A stretch of 18,545 nt of DNA from Eubacteriales Family XIII. Incertae Sedis bacterium. GTDB lineage: Bacteria; Bacillota; Clostridia; Peptostreptococcales; Anaerovoracaceae. The stretch lies in the NCBI GenBank assembly GCA_031263335.1, contig JAISGB010000068.1:1-18545 (forward strand), written 5' to 3'. Positions within the stretch are counted from its first letter, which is position 1; each line of letters opens with the position of its first letter. The position numbers were made by a program, and so were the translations under genes. The notes beneath the pieces were generated by a model that had not been told where the DNA came from, did not search any database, and saw only the letters and a list, made by a program, of their open reading frames with translations. Shown here one piece after another: positions 1 through 7,744 of this stretch.

Positions 1-26
1 TTCCCTACACGACGCTCTTCCGATCT
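1..26 (+). other. Illumina TruSeq adapter remnant (contamination)
   Basis: The first 26 bases match the 3' end of the Illumina TruSeq read-1 adapter (it contains CGACGCTCTTCCGATCT and the preceding TTCCCTACA). This is not genomic DNA. It marks the left edge as the end of a contig assembled from incompletely trimmed reads. The junction with genomic sequence is at about position 27. Confidence 0.95.
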
Positions 27-240
27 CATTTTATAAGATCGATCGGGAGACATACTATATGGATTTTTCAACGCACATACGCAGGGGCGATGGTGAATGA
101 GATACGATTCCCACGCTCCTTTCGAGGGAATTGATCCGGGCTGAAAGCCCACGGTTCGGAATGAAGTCGAATAAATTTCCCTAATGTTGAAGACACTGCA
201 TATGCTCAAGCATCACCGCGGTGGTTCGTCTGCGCAACCA
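27..240. other. Non-coding left-edge region with small palindromes
   Basis: No recognisable gene is present between the adapter and the stop codon of the ATPase gene. It holds several short dyads: ATTCCC/GGGAAT (107-112 with 126-131), GGGCT-GAA-AGCCC (138-150), the palindrome GCATATGC (199-206) and the perfect 10-bp palindrome CACCGCGGTG (214-223). None is followed by a clear T-run on either strand, so I do not call a terminator for the ATPase gene. A plus-strand frame is open from the left edge to a stop at 132-134, but its translation resembles nothing I recognise. Confidence 0.5.
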
Positions 241-1512
241 TCAGTCGCGCAACACGGTGATCGGTATGATATAAACGCCGTCGGCGCGTTTGTGCGCAAT
301 GCCCGCAGCAGTAATGACCGCTAAGCAAACCGGCTCCGGCGCGTTTCCGGATACAAGTTTCTTTCTGAGCCGCATGAGCGCCGCCACGCCTTCCTCGGCT
401 TGCTTTTCCCCCAACTTTATTTCCAAGGCCGCCCAATTCCCGTCGCGGGTTTCGAGGATCGCATCTATTTCAAGATCGCTGTTATCTCGGTAATGGAATA
501 CCTCCGCGTCATTGGCATCGGCATAGACGAGCAGGTCTCTGAGGCACATCCCCTCGAATATCCCTCCGAACGCAGACAATTCGGACAACAGTTTCCCGGG
601 TGTTGCACCCAATGCCGCAACCGCGAGAGACGGATCGACAAACATCCTTTTCGGACCCGAAAACATGCGCGCCTTCGATCTGATATGCGGATTCCATCCG
701 GGTATTTCTTCGATCAAATACATATTCCTCAATATTTGCAAATAAGCGTTCAATGAATCAACAGAGAATCCTTCGCCCGTATTTTGCACATCGTTATGCA
801 GGGTGACGTTCTTGACAAGTGATGCGTTATTGCGTGCAAGTGAGGATAATAAAAAACGGAAGTTCGGAACATTTCGTATCCGATTGATGAAATTCCCCGT
901 ATCGTCGGCCGGTATGCCTCTGATATATTGAACCGGGATTTCAAACGCGTCCTCTCCACGCATATTCAAGCCGGCGGGCCAACCGCCTTTGCAGGCGAAA
1001 TCAACGACATCCTCTATGGTCGGCTCGGCTTTTGCCGGCCGAAACTCAATGCCTGCCATCAAATCACCCAACGATACCTCGCCGCCTGAATACCCTGATT
1101 CAAACAAGGACATCGGCCTCATCTTAATCCGAACGATCCGACCGATCCCGCTGTGGCGTACCCGTTTCTTGGGCCGGTCGGGCAGAGATACCGAACCCGT
1201 GAGCAGATATAAGCCTTTCTTGTTTTCTCGGTCAATCGAAAATCGAACGGCATCCCATATTTCCGGCGCCTGTTGCCATTCATCTATGCCATGCGGTCGA
1301 TCACCTTTCAATGCGGAATCGGGATTCAGTTCCGCGTATCTCATGGTGTCGGGATCCATTAAATAGGCAATACTGTTGGAATGGTTGAGGACACTCCACG
1401 TTTTCCCGCACCATTTGGGACCCTCGATGGATACCGCGCCAAATGCGCGCAAGTATTTCCCAATCTTTTCGTCGACAACTCTGCGCCTGTAATTTTTCGG
1501 AGTCAATGTCAT
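241..1512 (-). CDS. AAA family ATPase with DUF4143-type C-terminal domain
   Basis: This is a 423-residue protein of the AAA/DUF4143 family. The N-terminal ATPase shows Walker A GPKWCGKT (residues 31-38), an IDEWQ Walker B (76-80) and an LLTGS sensor-like strand (103-107), all hallmarks of this group. The C-terminal region has D350 followed by E364-I-K366, resembling a PD-(D/E)XK nuclease-like fold. The biological role of these ATPases is poorly known; they are widespread, often multicopy and horizontally mobile, and no substrate can be assigned. The ATG at 1512 follows AGGGAGGG (1530-1523) by 10 nt, and a TTGAAA-17-TATGAT promoter lies just upstream. It stands alone, divergent from glgB. Its base composition is visibly more AT-rich than the glg genes, which suggests separate acquisition (inference). 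Length is normal for the family, and the frame is intact. Confidence 0.88.
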   Translation of the reverse strand: MTLTPKNYRRRVVDEKIGKYLRAFGAVSIEGPKWCGKTWSVLNHSNSIAYLMDPDTMRYAELNPDSALKGDRPHGIDEWQQAPEIWDAVRFSIDRENKKGLYLLTGSVSLPDRPKKRVRHSGIGRIVRIKMRPMSLFESGYSGGEVSLGDLMAGIEFRPAKAEPTIEDVVDFACKGGWPAGLNMRGEDAFEIPVQYIRGIPADDTGNFINRIRNVPNFRFLLSSLARNNASLVKNVTLHNDVQNTGEGFSVDSLNAYLQILRNMYLIEEIPGWNPHIRSKARMFSGPKRMFVDPSLAVAALGATPGKLLSELSAFGGIFEGMCLRDLLVYADANDAEVFHYRDNSDLEIDAILETRDGNWAALEIKLGEKQAEEGVAALMRLRKKLVSGNAPEPVCLAVITAAGIAHKRADGVYIIPITVLRD

Positions 1513-1541
1513 GGAATTTCATCCCTCCCTTGTCCGCATAA

Positions 1542-1570
1542 ATCATAACCCATGATTTTCAAGTTTTCAA
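1542..1570 (-). promoter_or_regulatory. Sigma-A-type promoter of the ATPase gene
   Basis: On the minus strand, TTGAAA (complement of 1565-1570) is followed after exactly 17 nt by TATGAT (complement of 1542-1547). Each box differs from the consensus by one base. The predicted transcription start is near 1535, giving a leader of roughly 20-25 nt that contains the Shine-Dalgarno sequence. The -35 box is one of four TTTTCAA/TTGAAAA copies in this region. Confidence 0.65.
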
Positions 1571-1608
1571 ACCTGTGGTTTTCAACTATCGTATCATGTG
1601 TTTTTCAA
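1556..1608. repeat. Four TTTTCAA repeats in the divergent promoter region
   Basis: TTTTCAA occurs at 1556-1562, 1564-1570, 1579-1585 and 1602-1608, with start-to-start spacings of 8, 15 and 23 bp. One copy supplies the -35 element of the ATPase promoter and the others lie further upstream. They could be binding sites for a regulator or simply AT-rich promoter DNA. The positions are read directly; the function is unknown. Confidence 0.5.
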
Positions 1609-1660
1609 ATGCACAAGTAGGAACGATATTCGTATCCTCAATGAAAACCGGAAAGGATCT

Positions 1661-1700
1661 GCCGTCAAGCGGCTTATTATCGCAGAAAAGCCGATTTTTT
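1661..1700 (+). terminator. Terminator-like hairpin with alternative pairing upstream of glgB
   Basis: CGGCTT (1670-1675) pairs with AAGCCG (1688-1693) across a 12-nt loop and is followed by A and six T (1695-1700), the layout of a weak intrinsic terminator on the plus strand. The same CGGC (1670-1673) can instead pair with GCCG (1661-1664), so two structures compete, as in an attenuator. It lies upstream of the glgB TATAAT box, so it may only insulate glgB from readthrough antisense to the ATPase gene. The 6-bp stem is short. Confidence 0.35.
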
Positions 1701-1723
1701 CTCCACGCAAGTACGAAATGTAA

Positions 1724-1729
1724 TATAAT
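1724..1729 (+). promoter_or_regulatory. Perfect TATAAT -10 box upstream of glgB
   Basis: A consensus TATAAT lies at 1724-1729. No good -35 hexamer sits 16-19 bp upstream. The predicted start of transcription, about 1735-1737, falls after the ATG at 1732, so that ATG could not serve as the glgB start on this transcript. This probably drives the whole glycogen cluster. Confidence 0.5.
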
Positions 1730-1764
1730 GTATGGTAGCAAACGGGTACTGCGGAGGAAAAGCA

Positions 1765-3690
1765 TTGGCAATGAATTCAGATATCAAACCGGCCGAGATC
1801 TGCCGGCGTTACGACGAGACGATAGACCTGTTCTACGCGGGGGAATCGACGCGCGCCCATACCTTCTTCGGCTGTCATCTTGTCCCCGACGCGCGCGCGC
1901 ATTTGTTTGCCGTCTGGGCGCCCAACGCCGAGTTCGTTCGGGTGGTCGGGGACTTCAACGGTTGGGATACGGAGGCGCACCCCATGGAGGTCTACCGGGG
2001 GATATGGGTCGCGCTCATCCCCGATCTGTTCGACGGCGCGCATTACAAATACTATATCAAGGGCGCGGACGGCTGCGCCGCCTACAAGGCGGACCCGTTT
2101 GCTTTTTATTGCGAGGCGCCGCCCGGGACGGCCTCGCGGATCTGGTCTTTGGACGGATACGCGTGGCATGACGAGCGATACGCGCGGCGGCGCGGGCGGA
2201 CGAATATCCTCAAGGAGCCGGTCTCCGTCTATGAACTGCACATCGGTTCGTGGCGCGGACGGAAGGACGGGGGCTATCCCTCCTATCGGACGGTGGCCGA
2301 CGAGTTGGCCGAGTACGCGTCCGACATGGGCTATACGCATGTGGAACTCATGCCGATCAACGAATACCCCTACGACGGCTCGTGGGGTTATCAGGTCACG
2401 GGCTTCTTCGCGGTGACGTCCCGGTTCGGCACGCCGCAGGACTTCATGTACTTTGTGGACACACTGCATTCCGCCGGCATCGGCGTCATCGTCGACTGGG
2501 TGCCGGCGCACTTCCCCAAGGACGCGCACGGCTTGGCGCGCTTCGACGGCACTTGGCTCTACGAGCACAAGAACCCCGCGCGCAGGGAACATCCCCAGTG
2601 GGGTACGCACATCTTCAACTACAGCAGGCCCGAGGTGCGCAGCTTCCTGCTGTCCGCTGCCGCGTTGCTGTTGGATCGATACCGGTTGGACGGCCTGCGC
2701 GTCGACGCGGTCAGCTCCATGCTCTACTTGGATTACGGGCGCGAGGGCGACTTCATCCCCAATCGGGACGGGGGGAACATCGACTATGAGGCGGTGGAAT
2801 TCATGCGCCGGTTCAACACGGCTCTGCTCACCGAGTTTCCCGGTTGCTTCACCGTCGCGGAGGAATCGACGTCCTTCCCCTTGGTCACGCGGCCGCCCTA
2901 CGACGGGGGGCTCGGGTTTACGTTCAAATGGAACATGGGCTTCATGAATGACACCTTGGACTACATGCGGACGGATCCCTATTTCCGGGGCGGCAGCCAC
3001 GAGAAGATGACCTTCTCGATGCACTACGCCTTCAGCGAGAACTTCATCCTTCCTTATTCCCACGATGAGGTCGTCCACGGCAAGGCGTCCATGATCGGGA
3101 AGATGTACGGGGAATACGCGGAGAAGTTCGCCTCCCTGCGGACGCTCTACGCCTATATGTTCGCCCATCCGGGCAAGAAGCTCATGTTCATGGGCGATGA
3201 GTTCGCGCAGTTCATCGAGTGGGATTATCAAAAGGCGTTGGACTGGCTCCTCTTGGATTTCGAGGCGCACGCGGGGATGCGGGACTTCGTGCGGGCGTTG
3301 AACGGATGCTATCGGCGGCGTAACGCCTTCTTCGGATCCGACACCGGTTGGGACGGCTTCACGTGGCTCAATGTGGAGGACCGCGAGAACAGCGTGTTTG
3401 CCTTCCTGCGCAGCAGCGGCAAGAGTAAGGTCGTCTGCGTGTTCAATTTTACGCCCGTCCGGCGGGACGGCTACGTCGTGGCGCTTCCCGAACCGGGCGT
3501 CCTGTCCCTGCTGTTGAACAGCGACGCGACCGTATACGGCGGGGCGGGGACGCCGCTCCGAAGCCGCGTCCGATCCGAACGCGTCCGCATAAACGGCTTC
3601 GCGCAAGGGGCGAGCCTGACCTTGCCGCCGCTGTCGGCCCTGTATTATTCATTCACCGGCAAACCGGACGAGAAACGAAAGGCGCGTTAA
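1765..3690 (+). CDS. glgB: 1,4-alpha-glucan branching enzyme
   Basis: This enzyme cuts alpha-1,4 glucan chains and reattaches them by alpha-1,6 linkage, making glycogen branches in the cytoplasm. A CBM48 domain (FAVWAPNAEFVRVVGDFNGW) precedes the GH13 barrel. Counting from the ATG at 1771, the barrel shows DWVPAHF, GLRVDAVSS with nucleophile D312, TVAEES with acid E364, and PYSHDEVVHGK with D432. At about 640 residues it lacks the extra N-terminal module of the longer enterobacterial enzymes, which is a common short form. Start choice: GGAGG at 1753-1757 lies 7 nt before a TTG at 1765 and 13 nt before the in-frame ATG at 1771. An ATG at 1732 is too close to the TATAAT box. TTG 1765 fits best and ATG 1771 remains possible. 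It is the first gene of the glg cluster. Confidence 0.96.
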   Translation: MAMNSDIKPAEICRRYDETIDLFYAGESTRAHTFFGCHLVPDARAHLFAVWAPNAEFVRVVGDFNGWDTEAHPMEVYRGIWVALIPDLFDGAHYKYYIKGADGCAAYKADPFAFYCEAPPGTASRIWSLDGYAWHDERYARRRGRTNILKEPVSVYELHIGSWRGRKDGGYPSYRTVADELAEYASDMGYTHVELMPINEYPYDGSWGYQVTGFFAVTSRFGTPQDFMYFVDTLHSAGIGVIVDWVPAHFPKDAHGLARFDGTWLYEHKNPARREHPQWGTHIFNYSRPEVRSFLLSAAALLLDRYRLDGLRVDAVSSMLYLDYGREGDFIPNRDGGNIDYEAVEFMRRFNTALLTEFPGCFTVAEESTSFPLVTRPPYDGGLGFTFKWNMGFMNDTLDYMRTDPYFRGGSHEKMTFSMHYAFSENFILPYSHDEVVHGKASMIGKMYGEYAEKFASLRTLYAYMFAHPGKKLMFMGDEFAQFIEWDYQKALDWLLLDFEAHAGMRDFVRALNGCYRRRNAFFGSDTGWDGFTWLNVEDRENSVFAFLRSSGKSKVVCVFNFTPVRRDGYVVALPEPGVLSLLLNSDATVYGGAGTPLRSRVRSERVRINGFAQGASLTLPPLSALYYSFTGKPDEKRKAR

Positions 3691-3730
3691 AGACGAGAGG
3701 CGCAAAGCGCGTCGGACATGAAAAATAAAA

Positions 3731-3786
3731 TCAAAATCGCTTGACGGTCGCGATCGTTTTGACGGAGTCCGGGTTGGGTTCCCGGA
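3731..3786 (+). other. Structured glgB-glgC intergenic segment
   Basis: The 152-bp gap between glgB and glgC holds two dyads. TCAAAATCGC (3731-3740) can pair with GCGA (3750-3753) and TTTTGA (3757-3762) with a 3-nt bulge. TCCGGG (3768-3773) pairs perfectly with CCCGGA (3781-3786) over a 7-nt loop. Neither has a proper T-tract after it. I see no convincing promoter. They may be RNA processing or stability elements between cistrons. Confidence 0.35.
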
Positions 3787-3826
3787 TACGCGGCCGGCGG
3801 GCGGTCACATAGATTAAATGAGAAAG

Positions 3827-3835
3827 AGAGGTGAT
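3827..3835 (+). promoter_or_regulatory. Extended Shine-Dalgarno of glgC that decides its start
   Basis: AGAGGTGAT at 3827-3835 matches the anti-Shine-Dalgarno over a long stretch and sits 7 nt before the ATG at 3843. The in-frame GTG at 3831 lies inside this site, so it should not be taken as the start. Confidence 0.8.
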
Positions 3836-3842
3836 CGTTACT

Positions 3843-5177
3843 ATGTACAGGAAGAAGCAGGTCGTCGCCATGCTCTTGGCCGGAGGGCAGGGCAGTCGCT
3901 TGGGAGCGCTGACCGATCAACGCGCGAAACCCGCCGTCACCTACGGCGGGAAGTATCGGATCATCGATTTCCCCCTCTCCAACTGCATCCATTCCGGCAT
4001 CGACACGGTGGGCGTCCTCACGCAGTATCAGCCGTTGGAGTTGAACACCTATATCGGCACGGGTTCGCCGTGGGACTTGGACAGCATGTCGGGCGGGGCC
4101 TTCGTGCTGCCTCCCTATGTCAAGGGGAAGTCCGGCAAATGGTATTCGGGTACGGCGAACGCCATCTATCAGAACATGTATTTCGTCGAGCAGTTTGACC
4201 CGGAGATATTGATCGTCCTGTCGGGGGATCACATCTACAAGATGAATTACAACTGGCTCGTGCAGGCGCATATCGAGAAGAAGGCCGACGCCACCATCGC
4301 CGTCATCCCCGTCCCCATCGAGGAGGCGTCGCGGTTCGGCATCATGAATACGGACAAGAAGATGCGCGTCCGCGAATTCGAGGAGAAGCCCGAGAAACCC
4401 AAGAACAATCTGGCGTCCATGGGCATCTATGCGTTCAATTGGGCGAAGATCAAAACTTATCTGACGGAGGACGCGAACGATCCCGCGTCGGACAACGACT
4501 TCGGCAAGAACATCATCCCGGCCATGTTGGCCAAGGGTGAAAAGCTGTACGCCTACGAGTTTACGGGCTACTGGAAGGATGTCGGCACCATCCGCTCCCT
4601 GTGGGAGGCCAATATGGAACTGTTGCGGGACTTCCCGCCGCTGAACCTCTATGACGATCCGTGGCGGATCTTTTCGCGGAATCCCAACGAGCCGCCCCAT
4701 TACGTGGATTCCGGCGCCGTGATCCGCAACAGCATCATCTCCGAGGGTTGCTACATCTACGGCAACGTGATCAACAGCATCCTGTCGTCGGGCGTCACCG
4801 TGGAGCGGAACGCGGTGGTGCGCGACAGCATCATCATGTCCGAGACCCGCGTGGGGGAGGGCAGCGAGGTACATATGAGCATCGTGGACGAGGAGGCGGA
4901 CGTCGGCAAGCGCGCCAAGATCGGCGAGTGCCTTGACGTGAACAAGAAGATCACCGTCGTCGGCAAGCGCGCCGTCATCCGCAACGGCGCCGTCGTGAGC
5001 GCGGGCAAACAGGTGGATTGCGGCGCGACGGTATTGAAGGAAGGCGCCGCGTCGCCCGCAGAGGCGAAACGGCGTAAAAAGGACGGCGACGCGGACGGCA
5101 AGGCGCGTTCGGCCGTGAAAAAACCGCAAACGGAGAAAGGGCCGTCGCGGGCGTCTCGCGGCGCGGCAAAGGGGTGA
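3843..5177 (+). CDS. glgC: Glucose-1-phosphate adenylyltransferase (ADP-glucose pyrophosphorylase)
   Basis: GlgC converts glucose-1-phosphate and ATP to ADP-glucose and pyrophosphate, the committed step of glycogen synthesis. The 444-residue protein has the nucleotidyltransferase signature [19 protein letters not shown] (13-31), SGDH with the expected catalytic D129, EFEEKP (178-183), GYWKDVGTI (242-250) and a C-terminal left-handed beta-helix of hexapeptide repeats from about residue 290. After about residue 399 it carries an extra 45-residue tail rich in Lys, Arg, Ala and Gly (13 Lys/Arg in residues 400-444). This is not part of the usual fold and makes the protein longer than typical. The start is ATG 3843, not the GTG at 3831. 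It is followed directly by glgD, its presumed partner subunit. Confidence 0.96.
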   Translation: MYRKKQVVAMLLAGGQGSRLGALTDQRAKPAVTYGGKYRIIDFPLSNCIHSGIDTVGVLTQYQPLELNTYIGTGSPWDLDSMSGGAFVLPPYVKGKSGKWYSGTANAIYQNMYFVEQFDPEILIVLSGDHIYKMNYNWLVQAHIEKKADATIAVIPVPIEEASRFGIMNTDKKMRVREFEEKPEKPKNNLASMGIYAFNWAKIKTYLTEDANDPASDNDFGKNIIPAMLAKGEKLYAYEFTGYWKDVGTIRSLWEANMELLRDFPPLNLYDDPWRIFSRNPNEPPHYVDSGAVIRNSIISEGCYIYGNVINSILSSGVTVERNAVVRDSIIMSETRVGEGSEVHMSIVDEEADVGKRAKIGECLDVNKKITVVGKRAVIRNGAVVSAGKQVDCGATVLKEGAASPAEAKRRKKDGDADGKARSAVKKPQTEKGPSRASRGAAKG

Positions 5178-5182
5178 GCGTC

Positions 5183-6310
5183 ATGATCCGGGAAGCATTC
5201 GGGATGATATATGCGGGCGAACAGATCATCAATCTGAGGGAATTGGTCGAGTTGCGCGCCGTCGGCGCCCTGCCCATCGGCGGCCGGTACCGCGTCATCG
5301 ATTTTCCCCTCTCCAACATGGTGAACACCGGCATACGGAACGTGGCGGTCATCACCAACCGGAACTACAACTCGCTGATGGACCATCTGGGTTCCGGCAA
5401 ATCGTGGGACCTGTCCCGAAAGAGCGACGGCCTCTTCATCCTCACGCCCTACGCCAACAGGGACAACCCGGGCATCTCGCTCGGGCTGATCGACGCGCTG
5501 AAGGGCAGCATGGACTATATTCGCAGGGCGAAGCAGGAATACTGCATCCTCTCGGGTTCCTACATCATCTACAACCGCGTCTTTGACGACATGATGCGCT
5601 TCCATGTGGAAAACGGGGCGGATCTGACCATCCTGTACGATCGGCCCTCCTCGGAGAATTACGACGGCGAGCGGTACAACGACGTGCGGCTGAATATGGA
5701 CAATACGGGCGTCGTCACGAACATCGAGATACATCCCGGCCTGTCCGCGCTCGACCGGATCAGCATGGACACCTACATCATACGCAAGGATATCCTGATC
5801 TATCTGGTGGAGGAGAGCGTCGCGAAGGGCGAACACCACTTCGTCGAAGACCTGATCCGAGGGAACATCGGGCGCCTCAAGGTCATGGGCTTTGAGCATA
5901 CGGGCTATGTGGGGCGCATGCACTCCGTCGCCGCCTACTACAAGGTGAACATGGATTTTCTCGATACGAAACTGCAAAAGGCTCTGTTCCGCGGCAGGAA
6001 CCGTATCTTTACGAAGGTGAAGGACGAAGTGCCCGCCAAGTACATCGGCGAGTCCCGCGTGAGGAACAGCATCGTCGCCAACGGGTGCATCATCGAAGGC
6101 GAGGTCGAGAACAGCATCCTGTTCCGGGGGGTCTACGTGGGCAAGGGCGCCAACGTCAGGAACAGCATCCTGTTGCCCGGCACCGAGGTGAACGACAACG
6201 CCGAACTGCAATATGTCGTCATCGATAAGAACGTCAGCGTCCGCAACAGGAGCAGGCTGATCGGAAACGCGGAGTTCCCCGTCGTGATCCGCAAAGGGGC
6301 GATGGTATGA
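5183..6310 (+). CDS. glgD: GlgD, regulatory/non-catalytic ADP-glucose pyrophosphorylase subunit
   Basis: This 375-residue GlgC paralogue keeps the fold (GGRYRVIDFPLSNMVNTGI, GSGKSWDL) and the C-terminal beta-helix repeats. The nucleotide-binding GGxGxRL loop is replaced by AGEQIINLREL near residues 11-21, as in known GlgD proteins. In other Firmicutes GlgD associates with GlgC and modulates its activity; that role is transferred here by family. The ATG at 5183 lies 5 nt after an AAGGGGTGA site (5169-5177). A GTG at 5174 overlaps the glgC stop but has no spaced ribosome site. The 5-bp gap from glgC suggests translational coupling and a matched subunit ratio. The last 4 bp overlap glgA. Confidence 0.93.
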   Translation: MIREAFGMIYAGEQIINLRELVELRAVGALPIGGRYRVIDFPLSNMVNTGIRNVAVITNRNYNSLMDHLGSGKSWDLSRKSDGLFILTPYANRDNPGISLGLIDALKGSMDYIRRAKQEYCILSGSYIIYNRVFDDMMRFHVENGADLTILYDRPSSENYDGERYNDVRLNMDNTGVVTNIEIHPGLSALDRISMDTYIIRKDILIYLVEESVAKGEHHFVEDLIRGNIGRLKVMGFEHTGYVGRMHSVAAYYKVNMDFLDTKLQKALFRGRNRIFTKVKDEVPAKYIGESRVRNSIVANGCIIEGEVENSILFRGVYVGKGANVRNSILLPGTEVNDNAELQYVVIDKNVSVRNRSRLIGNAEFPVVIRKGAMV

Positions 6311-7743
6311 CGGACGGAGCCGGCCCCAAGGTCCTCATCGTCGCGTCCGAGGCGATGCCCTTCGTCAAGACGGGCGGCTTGGCCGATGTGGTCGGCGCCC
6401 TGCCCCGGGCGCTGAAGCGGCAGGGCGTGGAGGCCGCCGTCATGATCCCCAATCACCGCCGCGTCAAGGAGCTGTATCAAGACGAGCTTGAGACCGTCGC
6501 GGTATCCGGGGTTCGGCTCGGTTGGCGGGACAAATACCTCGGCGTCCGGACGCTGACGCGAAACGGCGTGCGCTATTATTTCATCGACAACGAGGACTAT
6601 TTCGGCGGCGCCGTGTACCGGGGCGGCGACGACGAGTCCGAGCAATACCTGTTTTTCTGCGCGGCGGTGTTGGCCGCCGTCCCCTTGCTCGATTTCAAGC
6701 CGGACGTCATCCATTGCAACGATTGGCATACGGGCATGATCCCCATGTTGCTGAAGATTCGGGAGGGACTCGGGTTCGACTGCCGCTCCGTGTTCACCAT
6801 CCACAACATCAAATTCCAAGGGATGATGGGTTTTGAGATGATGCGGGATTTCCTCAGCATCCCCGATCGGTACTATACGCCGGAGTTTTTGGAGGCGCAC
6901 GGTTGCGCAAACATGATGAAGGCCGGCCTCGTCTTCGCGGATCGGATCACCACCGTCAGCCCCACCTACGCGCGGGAGATCACCGAACCGTTTTTCGGCA
7001 TGGGCATGGAGGGCATACTCGCCGCCAGGCGGAACGATCTGACGGGCATCGTGAACGGCATCGACACGGAGGAGTTCGACCCCGAGACGGATCCCGCCAT
7101 CGCGCGGCGATACGGCGTCGAGACCATGAAGGATAAGTCGGAGAACAAAAAGGCGTTGCGGCGGGAGTTCGGCTTGGGCGTTCGCCTGTACGATCCGATC
7201 GTCTGCATGGTGAACAGGCTTACGGCGCAGAAGGGCTTGGATCTGATCCAATACGTCCTCGAGGAGTTGTTGCGGGAGGAGATCGGCTTCGTGATGCTCG
7301 GCGACGGAGATGGGAAATATGTGGATTTCTTCAATTATATAGCAACAAAATACCCGAGGAATACGGGCGTCTATATCGGGTATGACGAGGACATGGCGCA
7401 CCGGATCTACGCCGGCAGCGATTTTCTGCTCATGCCTTCGATGTTCGAACCCTGCGGCCTGTCCCAGATGATCGCGCAGCGATACGGGACCCTGCCCATC
7501 GTGCGGGAGACCGGCGGGCTTGCGGATACGGTCACGCCGTACAATCGGTATACGAAAACAGGGGACGGCTTTTCGTTCGGCGCGTTCAACGCCCATGATA
7601 TGCTGCACGTCATTCGGTTGGCGCTCGCGACCTATCGGGACAAGCCGATGTTGCGGCGGCTGAAAAAAAATGCTATGCTAAAGGATAACAGTTTTTTTCA
7701 ATCGGCAAAGCGGTACAAATCCCTGTATGAATCCATGAAGTGA
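6307..7743 (+). CDS. glgA: Glycogen synthase (ADP-glucose-dependent)
   Basis: GlgA transfers glucose from ADP-glucose to the non-reducing end of alpha-1,4 glucan (GT5, GT-B fold). The 478-residue length is typical. Visible signatures are KTGGLADVVGALP with K21 near the N-terminus, HCNDWHTGMIP, the NGIDTEEFDP linker segment, and FEPCGLSQM with E381 in the C-terminal donor-binding half. The ATG overlaps the glgD stop in ATGA (6307-6310), and AAAGGGG at 6293-6299 provides the ribosome site 7 nt upstream. The 3' end carries A8 (7663-7670) and T7 (7692-7698) runs and is AT-rich compared with the rest of the gene. This may mark an internal promoter for glgP. Confidence 0.96.
   Translation: MTDGAGPKVLIVASEAMPFVKTGGLADVVGALPRALKRQGVEAAVMIPNHRRVKELYQDELETVAVSGVRLGWRDKYLGVRTLTRNGVRYYFIDNEDYFGGAVYRGGDDESEQYLFFCAAVLAAVPLLDFKPDVIHCNDWHTGMIPMLLKIREGLGFDCRSVFTIHNIKFQGMMGFEMMRDFLSIPDRYYTPEFLEAHGCANMMKAGLVFADRITTVSPTYAREITEPFFGMGMEGILAARRNDLTGIVNGIDTEEFDPETDPAIARRYGVETMKDKSENKKALRREFGLGVRLYDPIVCMVNRLTAQKGLDLIQYVLEELLREEIGFVMLGDGDGKYVDFFNYIATKYPRNTGVYIGYDEDMAHRIYAGSDFLLMPSMFEPCGLSQMIAQRYGTLPIVRETGGLADTVTPYNRYTKTGDGFSFGAFNAHDMLHVIRLALATYRDKPMLRRLKKNAMLKDNSFFQSAKRYKSLYESMK
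7651..7679 (+). promoter_or_regulatory. Candidate internal promoter for glgP inside the glgA 3' end
   Basis: TTGCGG (7651-7656), a 17-nt spacer containing an A8 run, and an extended -10 TGC-TATGCT (7671-7679) are arranged like a weak sigma-A promoter within an AT-rich patch of otherwise GC-rich coding sequence. The predicted start is about 175 nt before the glgP ATG. Both hexamers are poor, so this is tentative. Confidence 0.25.
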
Positions 7744-7744
7744 T

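Noticed and set aside
27..134. Plus-strand frame open from the adapter junction to a stop at 132-134, possibly a gene tail
   Set aside because: Only 35 codons, no recognisable similarity, and no clear coding character. It begins in a doubtful contig end.
107..154. Two adjacent small hairpins considered as an IS200/IS605-type end or structured RNA
   Set aside because: No transposase remnant, target site or known RNA consensus could be recognised, and the stems are only 5-6 bp.
1777..3606. Long minus-strand open frame (609 codons) opposite glgB
   Set aside because: It is the antisense shadow of a GC-rich gene; the plus strand has full catalytic motifs and a ribosome site, and the antisense translation is low-complexity without domains.
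3687..7608. Further long minus-strand open frames opposite glgC, glgD and glgA
   Set aside because: Same antisense codon-bias effect; translations are rich in His, Asp, Val and Arg and overlap confident genes completely.
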